A DNA stretch of 64,000 nucleotides, taken from assembly GCA_031286695.1 (NCBI GenBank), contig JAITTY010000009.1:310001-374000 (forward strand), in the 5' to 3' direction. The position numbers and the translations under genes were made by a program. Positions 17,125 to 25,060 of the stretch are shown in pieces; position 1 is the stretch's first letter, and every line of letters begins with the position of its first letter. The notes under the pieces were generated by a model. It saw only the letters and a program-made list of their open reading frames with translations. It was not told where the DNA came from and searched no databases. Source of the DNA: Sphingobacterium sp. Lineage in GTDB: Bacteria > Bacteroidota > Bacteroidia > Sphingobacteriales > Sphingobacteriaceae.

Positions 17125-18918
17125 ATGATACCATCAATCAAGCGACTGCTGATTTTGGCTTTATTGCTATTCAGTATTTCTGCCAGACTATTTGCACAAA
17201 CTTCTGAAAAAGCCTCTTGGTTTAAAGATGCCCGTTTTGGCATGTTTATTCATTGGGGGCTATACAGTGCGGCTGAAGGCATGTGGAAGGGTGAACCTTT
17301 ACGTTATATGAACAACTATGCCGAATGGTTAAGATATCGCAACCGCGTCTCCAAAGAAGAGTACGGTACCTTGGCCAAACGCTTCGACTGGAGTAAAATA
17401 GATCCCGAGCAATGGGTTCTTCTAGCAAAGGAGGCTGGGATGAAATATATCATCATCACCGCCAAACATCACGACGGTGTTGCCCTTTGGGATACGAAAG
17501 TTGGGAATTATAGCCTTCCAAAATTGAGTGGTTCTAATCGGGACGTCATCAAAGATATTGCAGCAGCCTGTAAAAAGCATGGAATGAAATTGGGGTTCTA
17601 TTATTCACATTGGATTGATTGGGAGCACCCCTATGGTTGGAACCATCAACAGGAGCTTTCGGGACATGTTACCGATGCTCAATACAATCAATATTGGCAG
17701 GAAAAGGTGATCCCTCAACTTCGCGAGTTGATGACTAACTATGGCGACATTGCACTGGTATGGTTCGATATGTGGATCCCCTATCAAAAATCCATCATTA
17801 AAAAGGAACAGTTACTTCAAGTCGTCAAATTAATCCGTGAGTTACAGCCCAATTGTTTGATCAACTCACGCCTGGGGCTTCCTACCGATGCCGCAAATGT
17901 GGACTTTGAGACACTTGGTGATAACCAATTTGGCAGCAACTACATTAGCCACCCTTGGGAGACCCCCGGAACGATCGCCCATTCATGGGGTTACAATGGA
18001 CAAGAAAACGAGTGGAAATCAACCAGTCAAATTTTCCAATCGTTGATCTCCAATGTAAGTCTCAACGGTGGATTTACCTTAAATATCGGTCCGCGTGCCA
18101 ATGGAACAGTTCCTTACGAGAGTGTCAGCCGCCTACACGAGGTGGGAAATTGGTTAAACACATACGGAGAAGGCATTTATGGCAGTACAGGGCTTGATTT
18201 AAAAAACAACCATTTCGATTGGGGATATCTGACCACCAAAAAAGAAGGTCAAAAAACGGTGGTATACGCACACGTCTTTAATTGGCCCTTAGATCACACA
18301 CTTCGAATTACAGGAATCAAATCGACGCCAGAACAAGTTGCCTTGAGGAACGGAAATACGTCTACCCCGATAAAATTTGATCAAAATCTCAGTTTGATCC
18401 ATATTCAGTTACCAGCTGCACAACCGGATCATTACGTTTCGGAGGTTAAATTGACTTTTAACGGTCCCCTGGAACTGGACAAAAACACCATCCCAGAATC
18501 TACCTTTGGTGGCTTCTCATTGAAATCGACCAATAGTCTCAACCAGGGACTCAAAATTGTACGCTATAATGGCAAGAACCCAACACATGCGGTACTTACA
18601 GGTGACACTAAAATCGATTGGGAAGTAACCATACCTGAAGCTGGCGTTTATTCACTGGATTTTTCAGCACATAATCCCAATAAAGAAAATAGCGTTTTTG
18701 AAATCAGTACCGCCAATCAGCGGTTGGAAGGAAGTTTTGCCCCTACAAACAAAATGGTGGTAGAGCCCAATGAAAACAACTATACCGAAGAATTTGTAGA
18801 ACACCGCATCGGCAAATTTAAATTCGATAAGCCCGGAAAATACATCGTAACCTTTAAAAGTAAACAATTGCAACCACTTTGGTTTAATTGGATATGGCTC
18901 GAAAAAATTAAAGATTAA
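17125..18918 (+). CDS. GH29 alpha-L-fucosidase
   Basis: I start the protein at the ATG at 17125 (597 residues) because a signal peptide (LLILALLLFSISARLFAQ) follows directly; a longer frame from 17038 would read through the terminator. The GH29 barrel is shown by RFGMFIHWGLYS, ITAKHHDGVALWDT and ALVWFDMW, in which Asp215 is the expected nucleophile of this retaining family. The C-terminal 200 residues form beta-sandwich domains, as in other secreted fucosidases. It cleaves terminal alpha-L-fucose from glycans in the periplasm or at the surface. The gene follows the SusC/SusD locus but lies beyond a terminator, so it has its own promoter or depends on readthrough. No other glycan-degrading gene is adjacent. 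Confidence 0.92.
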   Translation: MIPSIKRLLILALLLFSISARLFAQTSEKASWFKDARFGMFIHWGLYSAAEGMWKGEPLRYMNNYAEWLRYRNRVSKEEYGTLAKRFDWSKIDPEQWVLLAKEAGMKYIIITAKHHDGVALWDTKVGNYSLPKLSGSNRDVIKDIAAACKKHGMKLGFYYSHWIDWEHPYGWNHQQELSGHVTDAQYNQYWQEKVIPQLRELMTNYGDIALVWFDMWIPYQKSIIKKEQLLQVVKLIRELQPNCLINSRLGLPTDAANVDFETLGDNQFGSNYISHPWETPGTIAHSWGYNGQENEWKSTSQIFQSLISNVSLNGGFTLNIGPRANGTVPYESVSRLHEVGNWLNTYGEGIYGSTGLDLKNNHFDWGYLTTKKEGQKTVVYAHVFNWPLDHTLRITGIKSTPEQVALRNGNTSTPIKFDQNLSLIHIQLPAAQPDHYVSEVKLTFNGPLELDKNTIPESTFGGFSLKSTNSLNQGLKIVRYNGKNPTHAVLTGDTKIDWEVTIPEAGVYSLDFSAHNPNKENSVFEISTANQRLEGSFAPTNKMVVEPNENNYTEEFVEHRIGKFKFDKPGKYIVTFKSKQLQPLWFNWIWLEKIKD

Positions 18919-19079
18919 GCACCAGGTCTTGCACTTGGAAGACCACAAAAATCATCAGGCAGATTGCTATGCATACATAACAATCTGCCTACTAGTAATT
19001 TATATAAAAAGTTACATATTTTAATATTTATTTATTATTTTGGGGTAAAAGTTACCAATTTTGCAAACAGGGGCTGAAT

Positions 19080-21029
19080 ATGCCGCTTATGCTTATAAAT
19101 GAGAAAATTAATCCTAAACATTGTTGGATAATGCATCTGCAACGGGACTCTTTATCAGTGCTTTCGGACCAACCCTTTAACACAAGGTTGGAAGGATTAA
19201 TCACGACCACAGAAGACGGTACTATTCTACAGTTTAACAACCGTGCGAAGGAGCTTTTAGCGCTCGAAAACACAACAGATACCAATAAGATACATGAGCT
19301 AATTACATTTTACACAGCAGATGACCTTTCGATACTGCCCCCTACAGAAACACCTTTTTTCATCGCCCTCTCAACTAAACAAAACCAAAATGAAATTATC
19401 CTAGGACGAAAAGAAGGCGAACAATTTAGATGGTATCAATTTACCGTTCATCTTATTGTGGAAGACGACAAAAGAGGTCTTTTGATTTCTTTTATCGATG
19501 TATCGAAATTGGTCAATAAAAATCGGGGCCTAGAAGATAAACAGCACCAGCTACAGTTGCTTGTTGCGTCATTGAATGATCTCGTATTTGAAGTAACAGA
19601 TACAGGGGTGTTTAAAAATTATTGGACCAACAATCCGGATCTATTGTTCTACACGCCAGAAGAATTTCTAAATAAGAGCCTCATGGAACTCTTCCCACCT
19701 GATCTAGCAGTGCCCGCTGTTCAATTAATACAAAATTCATTAAAATTAGATCGTGAACTTAAGATGGATTTTCAATCCAATTTAAAAGAGCACAAGGACA
19801 AATGGTACCGTTTACAAATTAAACCGATACATAGGGCCCAGAACCGGGTAGCCCTAGTTATTTCCGATATTACGAAACAAGTCGAGTCCAATGAAAAGAG
19901 TAAATTCAATGAGCACAAGTTTAATCAAGCATTTTATTTATCGGGTCTAGGAATCTCTTTGACAAGCCTCGAAGGTTACTGCATAGAATCCAACAATATG
20001 TTAACCAAAATTCTTGGTTATTCTCATGAAGAAATGTCGAAAACCAAGTTTACCGAAAGGACACACCCAGACGATATAAACAAAGATGTTGAACTTAGAG
20101 AAAAACTTGTCAAGGGTGAAATCGATGCATTCACGCTTCAAAAACGCTATCTACATAAATTAGGCCATTTTGTATGGTGTTCTGTAACCGTTGCGGCAGT
20201 TTTTGATAATGCCAATACCGCCCAATTTCTGATCGTTCAGGTTCAGGATATTTCCGAATCAAAGAAGAATATCGAAATCCTAAAAAGACAAAAAATTGAA
20301 TCAGATTTAGTCAAAATAGATCTTGAAACCAAAATACGACAACTAGAAGAATTTGCCAATATCCTCGCTCATGATTTAAAAGGCCCGCTAAGTAATATCC
20401 AAATGCTTATTGACGAAATAAAGGCTACCAACGATGAAAAGATAAAAACTGATTTTTTAGACCTTTTACGTATCAGCGGCAACGATCTCACGCAGACACT
20501 GCATGACCTGGGCGATATACTCGAACTCCGGTCCAACAATTCACTAGTTTACGAAACCTGTAACTTTCTAACTGTTTTCAAAAAAGTACAGCAGCAATTT
20601 ATCGCCGAAATACAACAGAAGAATGCAATAATTTCCACAGACTTCAACGTAAAGGATATCTATTATCCCAAAATTTACCTAGAAAGTATTTTGAGCAACC
20701 TGATTAGTAACGCACTGCGATTTACGCCCTCCAATCGAGCTCCTCAGATAGAAATTCGAACTTTCGCTGAAAACGACGGCATACTGTTGACCATCAGGGA
20801 CAATGGTCTTGGTATTAATCTCCCCAAATATAAATCGGAACTTTTCATGTTCAAAAAAGTGTTTCACCGTGGATTTGAGAGTCGGGGTCTCGGCTTATTT
20901 CTTACCCGATATCAAGTTGAATCTTTGGGTGGAAAGATAGATATACAAAGTGAATTAGATGAAGGGAGCATTTTTTCGATTAAGTTTTCAACAAAAAACT
21001 CTCCCAAATCTGCGTCGGAACAGCAATAA
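19080..21029 (+). CDS. Soluble PAS-domain sensor histidine kinase
   Basis: The 649-residue protein has three PAS-type domains at about residues 35-142, 155-266 and 280-392 (the third with the typical RTHPDD and a PAC segment), a short coiled linker, a HisKA domain with the phosphorylated His431 in LAHDLKGPLSN, and an HATPase domain with N-box (NLISNALRF), G1 (DNGLGI) and G2 (RGLGLFL). There is no membrane segment or signal peptide, so it senses something in the cytoplasm. It is followed 18 bases later by a response-regulator gene, its likely partner. An ATG four codons in (MLINEK) is an alternative start. The stimulus is unknown. Confidence 0.93.
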   Translation: MPLMLINEKINPKHCWIMHLQRDSLSVLSDQPFNTRLEGLITTTEDGTILQFNNRAKELLALENTTDTNKIHELITFYTADDLSILPPTETPFFIALSTKQNQNEIILGRKEGEQFRWYQFTVHLIVEDDKRGLLISFIDVSKLVNKNRGLEDKQHQLQLLVASLNDLVFEVTDTGVFKNYWTNNPDLLFYTPEEFLNKSLMELFPPDLAVPAVQLIQNSLKLDRELKMDFQSNLKEHKDKWYRLQIKPIHRAQNRVALVISDITKQVESNEKSKFNEHKFNQAFYLSGLGISLTSLEGYCIESNNMLTKILGYSHEEMSKTKFTERTHPDDINKDVELREKLVKGEIDAFTLQKRYLHKLGHFVWCSVTVAAVFDNANTAQFLIVQVQDISESKKNIEILKRQKIESDLVKIDLETKIRQLEEFANILAHDLKGPLSNIQMLIDEIKATNDEKIKTDFLDLLRISGNDLTQTLHDLGDILELRSNNSLVYETCNFLTVFKKVQQQFIAEIQQKNAIISTDFNVKDIYYPKIYLESILSNLISNALRFTPSNRAPQIEIRTFAENDGILLTIRDNGLGINLPKYKSELFMFKKVFHRGFESRGLGLFLTRYQVESLGGKIDIQSELDEGSIFSIKFSTKNSPKSASEQQ

Positions 21030-21047
21030 AAATCAGTCTAAACTACC

Positions 21048-21455
21048 ATGAACCAGGAAAACAAAAGAAAGATAATTCTTATCGATGACAACGCCATCTT
21101 GCGTACCATATTCGGCCATATGCTTCAGGGATTTTCTCAATATGGAATTGAATTCCATTCTTTTAAAAATGCGCTGGATGCATTGGATTTTTTGGATAAC
21201 AACGACATTACTCAATCTTCGATACCGCCAATACTCTTTGTTGATATCAATATGCCATTTATGACGGGCTGGGAATTAATGGATACCTTGGAGGATCGAA
21301 CAGATTTCATCAAAAAAACAAAGATATATATTGTTAGTTCTTCGACAAGCAAAAGTGACCAAGAGCAACTCGCAAATTACCCATTTATAAGCGGCTTCAT
21401 TCTGAAACCCTTTGGAAAAGAATCCATCTATAGTATTCTAAAAGAACCCTATTAA
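21048..21455 (+). CDS. Single-domain response regulator (CheY-like)
   Basis: The 135-residue protein is a receiver domain only: acidic pair Asp13/Asp14 (LIDDN), phosphorylation site Asp66 (FVDINMP), the switch serines at 97-99 and Lys120 in ILKPF. No DNA-binding or enzyme output domain follows, so it probably acts by protein contact or as a phosphate shuttle. It lies 18 bases after the PAS kinase and is almost certainly co-transcribed with it. Confidence 0.93.
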   Translation: MNQENKRKIILIDDNAILRTIFGHMLQGFSQYGIEFHSFKNALDALDFLDNNDITQSSIPPILFVDINMPFMTGWELMDTLEDRTDFIKKTKIYIVSSSTSKSDQEQLANYPFISGFILKPFGKESIYSILKEPY

Positions 21456-21475
21456 AACATCATGATTCACAAAAA

Positions 21476-21513
21476 TACCCCCCAAAAGTTTTCAATCTAA
21501 CAATTGAGGGGTA
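21476..21513. terminator. Hairpin between convergent genes
   Basis: TACCCCCCAA (21476-21485) pairs with TTGAGGGGTA (21504-21513) with one mismatch. It lies between the response regulator and the oppositely oriented aminopeptidase gene and may end transcription from either side; the T-tract is weak. Confidence 0.5.
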
Positions 21514-21530
21514 ATTTAATTCCTTCTTTA

Positions 21531-23306
21531 TTAAATAGCTTGGCATTTTTCGGCCAACCAATTCTTTTCCTCTGCGGTAAGATGTATTGACAATTGATCA
21601 AATACCCACTGATTATAATTATTCAACCAAGCGATATGTTTTTTATCCAACAGGGATTTTTCGATTAAATCGGTTGCGATATAACATACAGTCAATGTCT
21701 CAAAATCCAGAAAGTCTCCAAATTCAGAAGAACCTGCTTTACGGGTCAATACTAAGTTCTCAATACGGATACCATGCTTACCTACGCGATACAATCCAGG
21801 CTCTATCGAAGTAATCATGCCCGGTTCAACAGCCACATCAATCGCTGCTGCATTGAACACTTGCGGACCTTCGTGTACGTTCAGGAAGAAGCCTACACCA
21901 TGTCCGGTACCATGTCCGTAATTGCGTAATGTTTCCCACAGCGGACGACGCGTGATTGCATCGATCTGATAACCGCGCGTTCCAGTAGGAAAGATCGCTT
22001 GTGAACCTTCTATGGTTCCTTTGAGTACCAGTGTATAATCTTCTTTTTCCTCTTGTGTAAGAGCTCCGAGCGTTACCACCCTTGTAATATCTGTTGTACC
22101 CGTATTATATTGCCCCCCAGAATCTACTAATAACAAACCTTTAGGTTGCAATGTATAATTTGATTTTTCATTTGCCGAATAATGCGGCAGGGCACCGTGA
22201 TCCAAATACCCAGCAATTGTCGTAAACGATACATCAACAAAGCCTTCCTGGCTTTCGCGAAATCCACGTAATTTGGCGGCGATAGATAATTCCGAAAGCT
22301 CCCCAGAGGAAACATTCTCTTCCAGCCATTTGAAAAAACGAGTCAATGCGACGCCGTCTTTGACAAAGGTATGGCGGTTATTTTCAACTTCGACCTTATT
22401 CTTAATCGCTTTTAAACTCGTCGAAGGATTTATTCTCTCGACAATTTTAACCTGTTTAGGTACGCTGTCGAAAACAGCGAAACAGGTCCGTTTCGGATCG
22501 ATAAGAATTGACGCCACCTCCAATGTCGGAATTGTTTCAAAGATATCTTCATAAGCCGCAACATCTACTCCGTAGCCTTTCAGTTCCTCAGTTGCCTGCA
22601 CTGTCAGCTTTGAAGGCTCGATATACAGTGTTGCCTTATCGGCAGTAATCAGCACAAAACCCAAAACAACAGGATTACATGGAACATCTTGACCACGGAT
22701 ATTTAATAACCAGGCTAAGTCATCCAGTGATGAAATCAGGTGTGCTTCGGTCCTATTCTTTTTCATCTCCGCACGGACGGCTTCAATTTTAGAAACCGTT
22801 GACTGTCCCGTAATATTTTCACCCAACAGGTAGGCCTGTGCCTTAGGCAGCTCTGGCCGTCCTTCCCATAGTGATGACAACAGATCAATGTGACCATCCA
22901 CTTTGATCTCCAATGGCTCCAAAGTATGCTGAACAGATTGGGCCACCAATAAAGAAGCAAGATTGCCGTCAAAAGCAACTTTAGCACCGGCACTCAACTG
23001 CTCTCCCAACCAATCAGCGTACTCCGCAGCTCCCTGTGCTTTCAATTTCACCAATTCAAAACCTGTTCCAGCCAATTGTTCTGCCGCTTGGACAAAATAG
23101 CGAGAATCGGTCCAAAGGCCCGCAAAATCCTGCGTGATTGCCAAAGTACCTGCTGATCCTGTAAAACCCGATGCCCAGGCGATGCATTTATAACGTTCTG
23201 GTAGATATTCACTAATATGAGGATCTGATGATGGGATGATATATCCATCGATTCCCTGAACCTTCATCGCCTCACGAATGGCAGCTAATTTTTCGATATG
23301 CTTCAT
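21531..23306 (-). CDS. Xaa-Pro aminopeptidase (M24 family, aminopeptidase P type)
   Basis: The 591-residue cytoplasmic enzyme removes N-terminal residues that precede proline. It has two creatinase-like N-terminal domains (about 1-305) and the C-terminal pita-bread domain with the two-metal ligands in LLVDSGGQYNTGTTDITR (two Asp), GHGTGHGVG (His), SIEPGLY (Glu) and GIRIENL (Glu). The length of about 590 residues fits the long, eukaryote-like form of the family. The gene stands alone, convergent with the response regulator. Confidence 0.95.
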   Translation of the reverse strand: MKHIEKLAAIREAMKVQGIDGYIIPSSDPHISEYLPERYKCIAWASGFTGSAGTLAITQDFAGLWTDSRYFVQAAEQLAGTGFELVKLKAQGAAEYADWLGEQLSAGAKVAFDGNLASLLVAQSVQHTLEPLEIKVDGHIDLLSSLWEGRPELPKAQAYLLGENITGQSTVSKIEAVRAEMKKNRTEAHLISSLDDLAWLLNIRGQDVPCNPVVLGFVLITADKATLYIEPSKLTVQATEELKGYGVDVAAYEDIFETIPTLEVASILIDPKRTCFAVFDSVPKQVKIVERINPSTSLKAIKNKVEVENNRHTFVKDGVALTRFFKWLEENVSSGELSELSIAAKLRGFRESQEGFVDVSFTTIAGYLDHGALPHYSANEKSNYTLQPKGLLLVDSGGQYNTGTTDITRVVTLGALTQEEKEDYTLVLKGTIEGSQAIFPTGTRGYQIDAITRRPLWETLRNYGHGTGHGVGFFLNVHEGPQVFNAAAIDVAVEPGMITSIEPGLYRVGKHGIRIENLVLTRKAGSSEFGDFLDFETLTVCYIATDLIEKSLLDKKHIAWLNNYNQWVFDQLSIHLTAEEKNWLAEKCQAI

Positions 23307-23452
23307 GTCGTTTATACAATTTTATGCAAGTTAGGATTTTTTAGGGGCGAATGCCTAACTTTAAGCCAAATAAAACAAACGTAACACAACGAACGCTTTT
23401 GCCTTAAAATAGGCTACGTTCAAGTCATCATGATAAATCCGACGAAATATCC

Positions 23453-23530
23453 ATGATTGCCAGTACGGATATAGATAACCGTGTTTACAAGCTCATCGAA
23501 GATAAATCAGGATATACCATAGGACGATAA
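23453..23530 (+). other. Possible short remnant of an acyl-carrier-protein-like frame
   Basis: A 25-codon frame just before the DacB gene reads MIASTDIDNRVYKLIEDKSG followed by YTIGR and a stop. The first part resembles the opening helix of acyl carrier proteins. No phosphopantetheine site follows, so if it is a relic it is badly truncated; chance resemblance is quite possible. Confidence 0.15.
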
Positions 23531-23542
23531 AAAATTTTATAT

Positions 23543-24967
23543 ATGAACCAATTTGTGCTAAGTACCATTGCTTTTTCTACTTATGCGTTAACGACCGTTA
23601 CCACTCCACTATTTGCACAGGATCTTCGCAGTAAAATCCAGGATGCTTTTACGCAGTTTCAAAATCAGGAAAGCCTCAGGAATGGTTTGAGCTCATTGAT
23701 AGTTTTCGATGGAAAAACAGGCCAAACTGTATTCGCAGCGAATGAGAATATCGGATTGGCGACCGCCTCCACCATGAAGGTAATCACTTCGGCTACAGCG
23801 CTGGATTTCCTGGGCAAAAATTATCAGTTCAAAACAACCTTGTATTATACTGGGGAGATTGACGAGAATGGTGTGTTAAACGGAAATATTATTGTGACGG
23901 GCACGGGAGATCCCACCCTTGGCAGCGCCCGCTATCCGGAGACCCAGGCAACAACAATACTGAACAAGTGGCTTACAGCGATCCAAAATGCCGGTATCAA
24001 AAGTATTAATGGGGCGATCATCGCCGATGACAGACTTTATAATGGAAACCAGCTTCCGGGCGGTTGGATCTGGACCGACATGGGCAACTATTACGGCGCG
24101 GGGATTTCTTCGCTCAATTGGTGTGAGAACGCTTTTGGCATAAATTTCAGCCCAAGCAATAAGGTGGGCGCCAAAGCGGAGGTCCTTAACTATACAGCCC
24201 ATGTTCCCTATCTGGAAATTATCAATGAAACAACCACTGGTAAATCGGGAAGCGGCGACAATGTATACGCCTATGCTGCCCCCTATTCAACCAAGATATT
24301 TGTTCGCGGTTCTTATGGCCAAGATCTCAAGAAAACAATTGAGCTCGCCTCTCCAGACCCAGCTTACGATCTCGCTTATCAATTAAACGAAGTCTTAAAC
24401 AACAACGGTATTGTTGCAAGTGAGCTGCCTGCCACCGGAACAAAGATGGATTCGGTCGATGTTTCAAAGAAACAAACCCTGGATATCCACCTATCCCCGA
24501 CCTTAGACAAAATTGTCTACTGGTTTAACCAAAAGAGCATCAACCTCTATGGAGAAGCCTTGTTGAAAGCGATCGCCTATACGACAGCGGGTAAAACGGG
24601 GACCGACGATGGCGCCTATTATATACAGAAATATTGGAATGCCAAATTAGGCATAAAATCCAGTGAACTCAATAGTATGGATGGTTCTGGTCTGTCTCCT
24701 CAAAATAGGGTGACCACATCAGCCATGAATAAGATTATGCAGTATGCTCAAAAACAAAGTTGGTACCCTGCCTTCTACGAAAGTCTTCCTACGTATAACA
24801 ATATGAAGATGAAAAGTGGAACAATTGGTGGCGTACTTGGTTATACAGGTGTACATACCAGTAAAACAGGACAGTCTTTTACCTATACTTTGCTGGTCAA
24901 TAACTATTCTGGGTCGGCGTCCAGCATACGTCAGCAAATGTTTAAACTGTTGGATGTCCTGAAGTAA
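23543..24967 (+). CDS. dacB: D-alanyl-D-alanine carboxypeptidase/endopeptidase (PBP4 type, S13)
   Basis: The 474-residue protein has a signal peptide (cleavage near LFAQ, residue 26) and the three penicillin-binding motifs: STMK with Ser76 and Lys79, SxN in KSINLYGEA, and the KSGT box in KMKSGTIGG. It cleaves D-Ala-D-Ala or cross-links in periplasmic peptidoglycan. The large insertion between the first two motifs fits PBP4. No operon partner is evident; the malic enzyme gene follows after about 90 bases in the same direction. Gene name is by family. Confidence 0.92.
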   Translation: MNQFVLSTIAFSTYALTTVTTPLFAQDLRSKIQDAFTQFQNQESLRNGLSSLIVFDGKTGQTVFAANENIGLATASTMKVITSATALDFLGKNYQFKTTLYYTGEIDENGVLNGNIIVTGTGDPTLGSARYPETQATTILNKWLTAIQNAGIKSINGAIIADDRLYNGNQLPGGWIWTDMGNYYGAGISSLNWCENAFGINFSPSNKVGAKAEVLNYTAHVPYLEIINETTTGKSGSGDNVYAYAAPYSTKIFVRGSYGQDLKKTIELASPDPAYDLAYQLNEVLNNNGIVASELPATGTKMDSVDVSKKQTLDIHLSPTLDKIVYWFNQKSINLYGEALLKAIAYTTAGKTGTDDGAYYIQKYWNAKLGIKSSELNSMDGSGLSPQNRVTTSAMNKIMQYAQKQSWYPAFYESLPTYNNMKMKSGTIGGVLGYTGVHTSKTGQSFTYTLLVNNYSGSASSIRQQMFKLLDVLK

Positions 24968-25028
24968 CATATTATTGTCTAATTATAATAAGATATTGGC
25001 AAATATTTCCAATTATCAAAAAGAATGA

Positions 25029-25036
25029 TAGATTTG
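25029..25036 (+). promoter_or_regulatory. Candidate -7 promoter element of the malic enzyme gene
   Basis: TAGATTTG matches the Bacteroidota TAnnTTTG element and lies 24 bases before the ATG at 25061. The -33 position has only a near match (TTTC). Confidence 0.4.
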
Positions 25037-25060
25037 TAGCCTTAAATTAATAAAATCGTA

